DNA of 10,871 nucleotides from Acholeplasmatales bacterium DTU056. GTDB taxonomy: Bacteria > Bacillota_I > Bacilli_A > ML615J-28 > CAG-698. The stretch is from positions 13,541-24,411 of the forward strand of contig LFRX01000033.1 of NCBI GenBank assembly GCA_001512985.1. Reading direction: 5' to 3'. Positions 1 to 6,171 of this stretch are shown here, in pieces. How positions within the stretch are numbered: position 1 is the stretch's first letter; every line of letters starts with the position of its first letter. The position numbers were made by a program, and so were the translations under genes. Under the pieces are notes generated by a model. That model was given only the letters and a program-made list of their open reading frames with translations, was not told the DNA's origin and searched no databases.

Positions 1-102
1 ATATATATAAATATTTAATATATATTTAAATTTACTGCGAAAGGAATAATTAATATATTATTTGTTTATTCAATAAGATTTATGCAAGTTTTTATTAATA
101 TA

Positions 103-131
103 TTGACAAATGTAAACGTTTGAGTTAAAAT
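103..131 (+). promoter_or_regulatory. Sigma-A-type promoter with cre-like palindrome in the spacer
   Basis: A perfect -35 box TTGACA (103-108) is followed by a 17-bp spacer and a -10 box TAAAAT (126-131, five of six matches to TATAAT). The spacer contains TGTAAACGTTT (111-121), centred on the palindrome AAACGTTT. This resembles the first two-thirds of the CcpA cre consensus TGWAANCGNTNWCA, but the last three positions (GAG) do not fit. A regulator bound here would block polymerase. The nearest plus-strand gene is the broken one at 376. Confidence 0.55.
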
Positions 132-316
132 TGAGTTATTTTTTTCACATTTATTTTAAAAAAGTTGTTATAAGAAAATATTATATTTCATAATAAAATT
201 GTACATAAAGTTTTAGACAAAATTAATGATTGCTGCCCCAAATTTTATTGAAGATTATTATAATGTTATTAATATTATAAATTTGAAATATTATGAGTAA
301 TAATTTTATTAAAAAC

Positions 317-339
317 ATCTATAGCCCAAGACTATAGAT
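317..339. repeat. 8-bp perfect inverted repeat just upstream of the 376 gene
   Basis: ATCTATAG (317-324) and CTATAGAT (332-339) are perfect inverted copies around the 7-nt spacer CCCAAGA. The repeat lies 36 nt before the start codon at 376 and 22 nt before its Shine-Dalgarno run. There is no T-tract, so it is not an intrinsic terminator. It could be an operator or an mRNA 5' hairpin. The nine bases ACTATAGAT recur at 1838-1846. Confidence 0.5.
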
Positions 340-375
340 CAGTATAAAACAAAATATTATAGGGGGTCTATTAAA

Positions 376-680
376 ATGACAAAATTTAAAGTGGTTGCTA
401 TTCCACAAGTCGAATTAAGTGGTGTTAAAGGGTCTGAGTTCTATTCATTAAAAACAGCCACCTTGCTTTAGCACCAGTCGCAGATGCAATTCAAAAAGAA
501 GCAATGGGGGGTTGGAAACTTCATAGTTATGTAGTGGTTCCAGCAGTAATTTATCGTAAAAAGGGTTTTTTTGAAATTATATTTGGGTGGATTCCAGTTA
601 TTGGGAAACTTTTCCAATCAAAAGATCCTGATGTATACCAACCTTCTTATATAGCATTAATGTTTGAAAAAGAAGAATAA
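376..680 (+). pseudogene. Frameshifted small protein, DUF4177-like
   Basis: An ATG at 376 sits 9 nt after AGGGGG (361-366), a strong ribosome binding site. The frame starts MTKFKVVAIPQVELSG and stops at a TAG (469-471). The frame one base back is open from 438 and continues LAPVADAIQKEAMGGWKLHS to the TAA at 678-680. Restoring one A in the A-run at 450-454 gives one continuous protein of about 101 residues. The pattern of an N-terminal KFKVV strand, a helix ending in GGWKLHS and a final strand IALMFEKE resembles small DUF4177 proteins, whose role is unknown. A hydrophobic stretch GFFEIIFGWIPVIGKLF lies near the C-terminus. The break may be true decay, a homopolymer sequencing error, or phase variation. 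The reading frame is secure; the family call is an inference. Confidence 0.65.
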
Positions 681-1175
681 TATTTAATTAACCAACTTGG
701 CGTGTATTCTTGGGGTACATGCCAAAATTGTTAATATAAGTAAAAGAGATAATAAAATGATTAAGATTATTAATAGGTGCAATTTGATAATGTATTTATA
801 ATATTATGAGATTTGATATTTCGATTTCTACTGAAGAAAGATAGACTATAAATTAAATTTTAAATTAAATTGAAAAGTGAAAATAAGTTTTAGGAAATAT
901 TAATAGAAATATATTAAATTACTAAAGGTGACTTTATCAAATATCCATTTAAAAAATAATTTGAGTAAATAAATTAAATGCTTTACATCTATTGAAAAAT
1001 ATTTATATAACAAATATAAGATCTTTCTTTATTTGTCGCTTTATTTATAGTTATAAAAATTAAGTTGTAAATGAATTAATAAAGTTTTGAATTATTTTTA
1101 TTTTAACTTTAAATTTAATGAAATTTTTAAATAGGAAATTTTTCAAGTTAATAGTAGAAAAAAGAGGTGAGTAAA
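681..1175. other. Non-coding AT-rich gap between the two broken genes
   Basis: About 500 nt without a credible gene. A hairpin close to its left end (697-725) is listed separately. The rest is A/T runs and short repeats such as AAATTAAATTTTAAATTAAA near 850. A weak promoter candidate for the gene at 1176 is TTGAAT near 1086, followed 17 nt later by TAAATT; neither box is close enough to consensus to list. I see no RNA gene or remnant of another protein. Confidence 0.55.
697..725 (+). repeat. 10-bp hairpin after the 376 gene, no T-tract
   Basis: TTGGCGTGTA (697-706) pairs with TACATGCCAA (716-725) through nine Watson-Crick pairs and one G-U, with a 9-nt loop TTCTTGGGG. It lies 16 nt after the stop at 680, where a terminator would be expected. 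The following bases AATTGTTAATAT lack a T-run, so it is at best a weak terminator or an mRNA 3'-end stabiliser. Confidence 0.5.
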
Positions 1176-1689
1176 ATGGCTATTTATAGTGTAATAAAAA
1201 ACGATGGTCCTGGTGGAACATTAATTTGGCAACATTTAGAAGAAGATTTTAACAATGATTCGCAGTTAATTGTTGCTGAGAATGAAGAAGCATTGTTTGT
1301 TAAAGATGGTATAATTGTCCAAGTATTTCCGGCTGGTAAATATACTTTAAATACTAACTAATTATCCTTTTATTAATTCGTTGCGAAAAAAACTAACTGG
1401 TGGGGTATCACCATTCAGTTGTAAGATTTATTTTATTAACAAGGCGCATTCGTTAGAGTTATTATGGGGAACTAATCCACCAATGCAAATTAATGATCCA
1501 ATGTTTGGGATTGTTACTGTTGGCGCATTAGGTAGTTATTCGATTCAAATTAAGGACAGTGCTAAATTTTTTAGAAAATTTGTTGGGAGCAATGAATCAT
1601 ACATTACGATTGAAACAATTCAAAAAAGTTTTCGAAGTGCATTCGTTGGAATAATCAAATCAAATATTTGGAAAAATGTCTTGGTTTAG
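1176..1689 (+). pseudogene. Broken SPFH-domain protein, YdjI / 'virion core protein-like' family
   Basis: The ATG at 1176 follows AGAGGTGA with good spacing; a GTG at 1167 lies within that ribosome binding site and is unlikely. The first frame gives 61 residues beginning MAIYSVIKNDGPGG and ends at TAA (1359-1361). Skipping one base there (T1359) continues NYPFINSLRKKLTGG and then SCKIYFINKAHSLELLWGT, up to a TAG at 1687-1689. The joined product would be about 170 residues. These phrases match the N-terminal part of the Bacillus YdjI-type family (SPFH domain, membrane- or stress-associated, full length about 320 residues): DGP near the start, QLIV, FPAGKYTL, TGG..PF, VYFINK-like and WGT. The C-terminal half, often ending in a zinc ribbon, is missing, so the gene is both frameshifted and truncated. 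Family recognition is confident; function in this cell is probably lost. Confidence 0.75.
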
Positions 1690-1774
1690 AAGTACTGTAA
1701 AAAAACTTTTAGATAAAAAAATAGCAAAATTGGAAAGAAAGGGGTATGAGAATACTCCGTATGAAGATAAATAA
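1676..1774 (+). CDS. Possible 32-codon ORF, or C-terminal relic of the broken SPFH gene
   Basis: The frame ATG (1676) to TAA (1772-1774) begins MSWFRSTVKKLLDKK and is basic and helix-prone, ending NTPYEDK. It overlaps the last codons of the broken SPFH gene in another frame. No convincing Shine-Dalgarno precedes it (TTTGGAAAA), so it may not be translated by itself. More likely it is a leftover C-terminus of this or a deleted neighbouring gene, joined by a further indel or deletion. I recognise no family. Confidence 0.25.
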   Translation: MSWFRSTVKKLLDKKIAKLERKGYENTPYEDK

Positions 1775-1785
1775 TAAAATTGGTT

Positions 1786-1843
1786 TATAGTTTAATGATT
1801 ATAAATTAATGTTTATATGCTACATATAAAACTTAAAACTATA
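1786..1843. repeat. Nested inverted repeats
   Basis: An outer pair TATAGTTT (1786-1793) and AAACTATA (1836-1843) encloses an inner perfect hairpin, TTTATATG (1812-1819) and CATATAAA (1823-1830) with loop CTA. All pairs are A/T-rich, and there is no T-tract at the right end. It may be a weak mRNA structure or simply the result of base composition. Confidence 0.35.
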
Positions 1844-1913
1844 GATAGTTGTTGCTTATTTTATACAGGGTGTTTTTTATAATTCAATGATATTGATTAC
1901 AAACAATATGTTA

Positions 1914-1952
1914 AATAAAAAATTGAGTTAGGTTTTACTAACTCAATTTTTA
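1914..1952. terminator. Bidirectional intrinsic terminator
   Basis: AATTGAGTTAG (1921-1931) and CTAACTCAATT (1938-1948) form a perfect 11-bp stem, extended by A/T pairs to 14 bp (1918-1931 with 1938-1951), with loop GTTTTA. Read on the plus strand it ends in TTTTT (1947-1951); read on the minus strand it ends in TTTTTT. It lies between convergent units, so it probably ends ytqA transcription, about 170 nt past its stop, and any plus-strand transcript from the broken genes. Confidence 0.8.
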
Positions 1953-1994
1953 CTTTGTTATAAAACATTTCAAGAAAGCACATATGTCTTTAAC

Positions 1995-2039
1995 AATACA
2001 TTTTTCTTTGAAAAGTTTGATTGTTATAAAAAATGTATT
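1995..2039. repeat. 11-bp inverted repeat with 23-nt loop, downstream of ytqA
   Basis: AATACATTTTT (1995-2005) and AAAAATGTATT (2029-2039) are perfect inverted copies. They sit in the ytqA 3' untranslated region, about 80 nt beyond the stop. On the minus strand no T-run follows, so this is not the terminator. It may stabilise the mRNA 3' end or be chance in AT-rich DNA. Confidence 0.4.
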
Positions 2040-2118
2040 ATGTTTATTCTATGCTATAGAGTGGTAGGTTATAATTTCAGCTGATTTATTAGTATATTCG
2101 AGCGTCAAATCAATTTAC

Positions 2119-3051
2119 TTATTTATAGTAAATTCCTTGATATAAATTATCGACGCGCATTTTTTTATCAATTTCATTCATAATTACAAATTTTTTTAAA
2201 ACCCATTCTGGGGCTACTAGTTCATTACGAGGGGGATCACCATTAATGCGGTGAATAACAAAACTTGGATTTAATAAACATAGTTGTTTTACAACAATAT
2301 CAACATATTCCTCTAAAGTTAATAACTTAAAAGGATTTTGTTCGTAGATTTTAGATAAAATTGTATTTTTTTGAATATATAAAGAGTGAATTTTTACTCC
2401 TTGTAAATCTAATGTATTTAAAAATTTAGCTGTATTTATCATATCATCAAAAGTTTCATTTGGTAAGCCATTAATAATATGGATAATACAATCAATATTA
2501 TATTTACGAAGTCGATTTACGGCATTAACTAAATCTTTGGTTGAATATCCTAAATTTAAAAACTTTTGGGTTTGTTCATTAATAGTTTGTAGACCTAGTT
2601 CAACCCAAACTTTAATTTTTTGATTTAAACTGGCAAGATATTCAATTACTTCATCATTTAAGCAATCTGGACGAGTAGCAATACTTAGTATAACAATATT
2701 TGGATCTAAGTTAATAGCCTCTTCATACAATGATTTTAGTTTTTCGATTGGTCCATAGGTATTAGTATTGGCTTGAAAATAAGCAATATATTTAGCATTT
2801 GGCCATTTATGATGAATAATATTTCTAATAGTATTAAATTGAATAGTCAGTGGCTTACCTCTCTCCCCTGCAAAATCCCCGCTGCCTTCTTCAGAACAAA
2901 AAATACATCCATGTCGACTAATTGTTCCATCGCGGTTTGGACAAGTGAAATCGCCGTTTAAAGATACTTTAAAAACTTTGCTTTGATAAGTTTTTTTTAA
3001 GTAAAAATCTAAAGTATGGTATTTTTTTTGAGGGGTGATAAAATCAAACAT
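2119..3051 (-). CDS. ytqA: Radical SAM protein of the YtqA/YhcC (TIGR01212) family
   Basis: This 310-residue protein matches the family's usual size of about 310-320. The iron-sulfur site is the family's distinctive CX11CX2C: C37, C49 and C52 within CPNRDGTISRHGCIFC, which binds a 4Fe-4S cluster and S-adenosylmethionine. Downstream are family-typical stretches YIAYFQANTNTYGP, SIATRPDCL, WVELGLQT and VKIHSLY, followed by INGDPPR near the C-terminus. In Bacillus the ytqA product has been linked to modification of U34 in tRNAs of the mnm5s2U type, working with the methyltransferase MnmM (YtqB); I recall this rather than see it, and no ytqB is adjacent here. The start ATG is well supported by AAGGAG 7 nt upstream. 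The gene is monocistronic and convergent to the broken genes. Family call is firm; the exact reaction is an inference. Confidence 0.9.
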   Translation of the reverse strand: MFDFITPQKKYHTLDFYLKKTYQSKVFKVSLNGDFTCPNRDGTISRHGCIFCSEEGSGDFAGERGKPLTIQFNTIRNIIHHKWPNAKYIAYFQANTNTYGPIEKLKSLYEEAINLDPNIVILSIATRPDCLNDEVIEYLASLNQKIKVWVELGLQTINEQTQKFLNLGYSTKDLVNAVNRLRKYNIDCIIHIINGLPNETFDDMINTAKFLNTLDLQGVKIHSLYIQKNTILSKIYEQNPFKLLTLEEYVDIVVKQLCLLNPSFVIHRINGDPPRNELVAPEWVLKKFVIMNEIDKKMRVDNLYQGIYYK

Positions 3052-3087
3052 TTATATACTCCTTTTTAAGTTATTTTTGCGTTATTT

Positions 3088-3116
3088 ATTATATCATAAA
3101 ATATAAATTTTAGAAA
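3088..3116 (-). promoter_or_regulatory. Extended -10 promoter of ytqA
   Basis: On the minus strand TGATATAAT contains a perfect -10 box TATAAT (3093-3088) preceded by an extended TGn element. The -35 position at 17-bp spacing is TTTCTA (3116-3111), a poor match, which extended -10 promoters tolerate. Transcription would start near 3081, giving a leader of about 30 nt carrying the AAGGAG site. Confidence 0.55.
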
Positions 3117-3304
3117 TTGAATGAAAAGTAATTTATCTTGCTTGAAAAAATTTTTACAAGTCATATTTTAAGTATAAAAATAATATTATTTTAACACAAT
3201 AAAGCTAAATCAAATTATTAAAAAAGTAATATTATTAAATTAAAAGTAATTGCAAATAATATCCAAAATCGGAAAGAATTGTCAAACGAATTTAGGTAAA
3301 AAAA

Positions 3305-3333
3305 TTGCTTTTTCTTTAAAAATTAGATATAAT
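3305..3333 (+). promoter_or_regulatory. Promoter of the 6S-like RNA
   Basis: TTGCTT (3305-3310, four of six to TTGACA), an exact 17-bp spacer, and a perfect TATAAT (3328-3333). The predicted transcription start, about 4-7 nt further on (3337-3340), falls exactly at the 5' strand of the closing stem of the structured RNA. Promoter and RNA fold therefore support each other. Confidence 0.8.
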
Positions 3334-3334
3334 A

Positions 3335-3515
3335 ATAGTGCCTGGGGAGTTCGTGTTTTTAATGAGGCGGACCGAACAACATATAAAAGGGAGCTGAGGC
3401 CGACCGGGCGTGAATGCTTAAAACATAGTTTTAAGAATCCCGAAGGTTGGCAAGAGAGGCTACCACCGTGTCGCTATGCGGTTTCACAAATTAATAGCGG
3501 CTTCCTGGGTCTATA
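3335..3515 (+). ncRNA. ssrS: Structured non-coding RNA, probably 6S RNA (ssrS)
   Basis: About 180 nt of clearly higher GC than the surroundings, bounded by its own promoter and terminator. A closing stem pairs 3340-3349 with 3501-3510 (ten pairs including G-U), extended by AUAG (3335-3338) with CUAU (3511-3514). A large central region carries a side hairpin on each strand: GUUCG (3349-3353) with CGAAC (3373-3377), and CGCUAU (3472-3477) with AUAGCG (3494-3499). A long rod fills 3389-3464: GCCGACC (3399-3405) with GGUUGGC (3445-3451), GGG with CCC, and apical CUUAAAAC (3417-3424) with GUUUUAAG (3428-3435). A rod with paired ends and an open middle, at this length, is the 6S architecture; 6S RNA mimics an open promoter and sequesters sigma-A RNA polymerase. 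It lacks the hallmarks of tmRNA, RNase P RNA and SRP RNA. An open frame across it (3250-3516) has no ribosome binding site and is spurious. RNA gene: confident; 6S identity: moderate. Confidence 0.65.
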
Positions 3516-3529
3516 ATAAACCTGAATTT

Positions 3530-3555
3530 AACTAGTCATTTGACTAGTTTTTTTT
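3530..3555 (+). terminator. Intrinsic terminator of the 6S-like RNA
   Basis: AACTAGTC (3530-3537) pairs perfectly with GACTAGTT (3542-3549) around loop ATTT, and runs directly into eight T's (3548-3555). It follows the closing stem of the RNA by about 15 nt and separates it from the galU promoter, showing that the RNA is an independent transcript. Confidence 0.9.
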
Positions 3556-3573
3556 ATTTATTTTCCATTTTTC

Positions 3574-3602
3574 TTAACTTTTATTTTTGAGTATGGTATA
3601 AT
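3574..3602 (+). promoter_or_regulatory. Promoter of the galU operon
   Basis: A perfect -10 TATAAT (3597-3602) carries an extended TGG element directly upstream (3594-3596). At 17-bp spacing the -35 is TTAACT (3574-3579, four of six matches to TTGACA). The site lies between the preceding terminator and the galU ribosome binding site, with a predicted leader of under 20 nt. Confidence 0.75.
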
Positions 3603-3625
3603 ACCTAAAAGGAAGGAATGAGAGA

Positions 3626-4504
3626 ATGCTTAAAGTAACAAAGGCAGTGATTCCGGCAGCTGGATATGGAACAAGATTTTTGCCGGCAACTAAATCTCAA
3701 CCGAAAGAAATGTTACCTATTATTGATAAACCGACGATACAGTTTATTGTAGAAGAGGCGGTAAAATCAGGGATTACGGATATAATAATTATTACTAGTC
3801 ATCAAAAGGCATCGATTGAAAACCATTTTGACCGTTCATTAGAACTAGAAATGGTGTTAGAAAAAGCCAAAAAATATGAAGAATTAAAATTAATTCGCGA
3901 AATTTCGGAACTAGTTAATATTCATTATGTCCGGCAGAAAGAACAATTAGGTCTTGGACATGCTATATTATGTGCAAAGACTTTTGTTGGAAATGAACCG
4001 TTTGCAGTTTTACTTGGTGATGATGTTGTTCGAAATGATGAATATCCAGCTATTAAGCAATTAATTGATGTTTTCTTAGAAAAACAACGATCTATAGTTG
4101 GTGTACAAAAAGTAGCCAAATCCGAAGTTCATAAGTACGGAATTGTTTCGGTTGCAACACCAATTACTCTTGAACATCCAACTGCAAAAGTTATTGATAT
4201 GATTGAAAAACCTAAACTTGAAGAAGCTCCAAGTGAGTTTGCGGTATTGGGGAGATATGTATTAACACCAGATATTTTTACATATCTAGAAACCCAACAG
4301 GCTGGTTTGGGAAATGAAATTCAATTAACAGATTCAATTCGTCGGCTAGCGAAAGATACCGAGGTATATGCTTATCAATTTATTGGTAAGCGTTACGATG
4401 TTGGGAGTAAGATTGGTTATTTAGAAGCTACTATTGACTATGCATTAAGTCGCAAAGATTTACGTGAAGATTTTATTTCATTAATAAAACAACGTATTAA
4501 ATAG
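3626..4504 (+). CDS. galU: UTP--glucose-1-phosphate uridylyltransferase
   Basis: Makes UDP-glucose from UTP and glucose 1-phosphate in the cytoplasm, feeding glycolipid, teichoic acid or capsule synthesis. At 292 residues it has the normal GalU/GtaB length. The N-terminal nucleotide-binding signature is AAGYGTRFLPATKSQPKEML (residues 11-30). GLGHA (109-113), the metal-binding LLGDD (129-133) and the sugar-binding lysine K195 in the IEKP motif are all present, as is GNEIQLTDSI near the C-terminus. The ATG follows AAGGAAGG with normal spacing and lies under 25 nt after the extended -10 promoter, so it is the first gene of an operon. argS follows with a gap of only a few bases. No key residue is missing. 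In Bacillus this gene is called gtaB. Confidence 0.96.
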   Translation: MLKVTKAVIPAAGYGTRFLPATKSQPKEMLPIIDKPTIQFIVEEAVKSGITDIIIITSHQKASIENHFDRSLELEMVLEKAKKYEELKLIREISELVNIHYVRQKEQLGLGHAILCAKTFVGNEPFAVLLGDDVVRNDEYPAIKQLIDVFLEKQRSIVGVQKVAKSEVHKYGIVSVATPITLEHPTAKVIDMIEKPKLEEAPSEFAVLGRYVLTPDIFTYLETQQAGLGNEIQLTDSIRRLAKDTEVYAYQFIGKRYDVGSKIGYLEATIDYALSRKDLREDFISLIKQRIK

Positions 4505-4511
4505 AAGGATG

Positions 4512-6161
4512 ATGAATGTGATTGCACAAATATTAAATAATATTAAAGAAAGTATTAATCAAATTATTAAAGAATTAGGTATTCAAACTGACCAAGAAAT
4601 TATTTTTGAAATTCCACGTGAAACTAACCATGGCGACTATTCAACTAACATCGCTATGCGTTTGGCTCGTGAATTAAAACAAAATCCACGTCAAATTGCT
4701 CAAAATATTGTTGACAAGTTTGATTTCGAAAAACTACATTTAGCCAAATGCGAAGTAGCTGGGCCAGGATTTATAAATTTCTTTTTAGATCGTAAGTTTT
4801 TAGCGAGCGTAATTCTTTTAATTAATGAAATTCAAGAGAATTACGGAAAATCAGATATTGGGAAAAATGTTAAAATAAACATTGAATTTGTAAGTGCTAA
4901 CCCAACTGGCTATTTACACATCGGTCATGGTCGTGGTGCTGCATACGGCGACTCACTAGCTCGTATTTATGAAAAGATAGGATATAAGGTTTGTAGAGAA
5001 CATTATGTCAATGATGCGGGAAATCAAATTTATAATTTGGCGGTAAGTATTTACGAGCGTTATAAAGAATTATTTGGGTTACCGTGTCAACTAGGCGAAG
5101 ATAGCTATCATGGGCCAGAGATTATTGAGATTGCTAAGAAAATTAAGGAAGAATATGGCGATAAGTATTTACACCAAGACTACGTAAGTGATTTTAAGAA
5201 AATTGGGGTTGAAACTTTACTTGCTGGTCTAAGAAAAGACTTAGAAGATTTCAATGTGCGATTTGATATTTGGTATAGTGAGCAATCTCTATATGATAAT
5301 GGCGATGTAGAAAGAACATTAAAATTTTTGCAAGAAAATAATTTTACTTATGAAAAAGATGGCGCCATTTGGTTAAAATCAAGTGAATATGGTGATGAAA
5401 AAGACCGAGTATTAGTGAAAAGTGATGGAACATTGACATATCTAGCTCCTGATATCGCATATCATATGAATAAATTATCACGTGGATATGATTATTTAAT
5501 CGATGTCTTAGGAGCTGATCATCATGGCTATGTACCACGTCTTAAAGCAGCTATTGCAATGATTGGCGGAAATCCGAATTTGATTGATGTGGAAATATTG
5601 CAAATGGTGCGAGTGATTCAAAATGGTGAAGAAATTAAAATGAGTAAACGTAGTGGAAAAGCCATTACTTTACGTGACTTGATTGATGAAGTTGGTACTG
5701 ACGCTTTACGTTTTATGTATATTTCTAAAGCATTGTCCACTCATATGGATTTAGACTTAGATTTAGCAATTAAAAACAGTAATGAGAATCCTGTTTACTA
5801 TGTTCAATACGCTTATGCTCGCATTTGTAGTTTATTTAGAACATTTGCGGAGCAGGGGAAAGAATTTGTTCCAGTAAAACAATTTAAAAAATTAGACTTT
5901 GAGAAAAATGATCAAATATTATTGTTACTTTTACAATATCCAGAAATTATCCAGGAAGCAGCTAGTAAACGACTACCTCATAAAATTGCTCAATATACTT
6001 TAGATCTAGCTGCAAGTTTCCATAGTTTTTATGGTGATGAAAAGATAATCACCGATGATATAGAGGAAACTTTAGAAAAATTAACTCTACTTAAGGCTGT
6101 CCAAATCGTCTTAAAAGATGCCTTATCTTTAATAGGAGTAGGAGTAAAAGAAAAAATGTGA
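4512..6161 (+). CDS. argS: Arginyl-tRNA synthetase
   Basis: Class I synthetase that charges tRNA-Arg with arginine. From the second of two tandem ATGs it is 549 residues, close to the family norm. The first ATG (4509) directly touches AGAAGG; the second (4512) gives MNVIAQ, aligning with the Bacillus MNIAEQ start, so it is preferred. Visible in order: the N-terminal tRNA-binding domain with HGDYSTN (40-46); PTGYLHIGHGRGA carrying the HIGH ATP motif (136-139); WYSEQSLYDNG; LGADHHGY; the KMSKR loop (376-380), present in canonical form; and NPVYYVQYAYARICSL at the start of the DALR anticodon-binding domain. It is probably co-transcribed with galU upstream and the membrane protein downstream. A tRNA-Arg gene lies about 2 kb further on in this window. 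Confidence 0.97.
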   Translation: MNVIAQILNNIKESINQIIKELGIQTDQEIIFEIPRETNHGDYSTNIAMRLARELKQNPRQIAQNIVDKFDFEKLHLAKCEVAGPGFINFFLDRKFLASVILLINEIQENYGKSDIGKNVKINIEFVSANPTGYLHIGHGRGAAYGDSLARIYEKIGYKVCREHYVNDAGNQIYNLAVSIYERYKELFGLPCQLGEDSYHGPEIIEIAKKIKEEYGDKYLHQDYVSDFKKIGVETLLAGLRKDLEDFNVRFDIWYSEQSLYDNGDVERTLKFLQENNFTYEKDGAIWLKSSEYGDEKDRVLVKSDGTLTYLAPDIAYHMNKLSRGYDYLIDVLGADHHGYVPRLKAAIAMIGGNPNLIDVEILQMVRVIQNGEEIKMSKRSGKAITLRDLIDEVGTDALRFMYISKALSTHMDLDLDLAIKNSNENPVYYVQYAYARICSLFRTFAEQGKEFVPVKQFKKLDFEKNDQILLLLLQYPEIIQEAASKRLPHKIAQYTLDLAASFHSFYGDEKIITDDIEETLEKLTLLKAVQIVLKDALSLIGVGVKEKM

Positions 6162-6171
6162 GGTATAAAAT

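Larger units (their letters stand above)
1..375. other. AT-rich non-coding stretch upstream of the first broken gene
   Basis: No reading frame with a credible ribosome binding site is visible on either strand. The stretch is strongly AT-rich with many short A/T palindromes. Its two notable elements, a promoter-like site at 103-131 and an inverted repeat at 317-339, are listed separately. If the promoter is real, the first gene would have a 5' leader of roughly 240 nt. I recognise no riboswitch class in that leader. Confidence 0.6.
1775..2118. other. Convergent intergenic region between the broken genes and ytqA
   Basis: No protein-coding frame is credible here. The region holds a nested inverted repeat (1786-1843), a strong hairpin terminator (1914-1952) and a long-loop inverted repeat (1995-2039), each listed separately. 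The remainder, including 2040-2118 immediately after the ytqA stop, shows no further structure that I can defend. Confidence 0.6.

Noticed and set aside
1..2118. A mobile element or prophage remnant as the cause of the AT-rich, pseudogene-bearing region
   Set aside because: No transposase or integrase fragment, no terminal inverted repeats paired with target duplications, and no attachment-site duplication were seen.
2773..2961. Plus-strand open frame within ytqA
   Set aside because: It is the reverse shadow of the radical SAM gene and covers the conserved cysteine region on the other strand.
3250..3516. An 88-codon open frame on the plus strand
   Set aside because: No ribosome binding site, starts upstream of a strong promoter and overlaps the structured RNA; its composition reflects RNA stems rather than a protein.
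3390..3555. A possible T-box leader for galU, because GGCUACCACCG (3458-3468) loosely resembles the antiterminator box
   Set aside because: The UGGN core that binds the tRNA end is missing, galU has its own promoter after the terminator, and galU is not a known T-box target.
3925..4119. Minus-strand open frame within galU, and similar ones within argS, the M42 gene and ylmE
   Set aside because: All lie opposite well-recognised genes and lack ribosome binding sites and homology that I can recognise.
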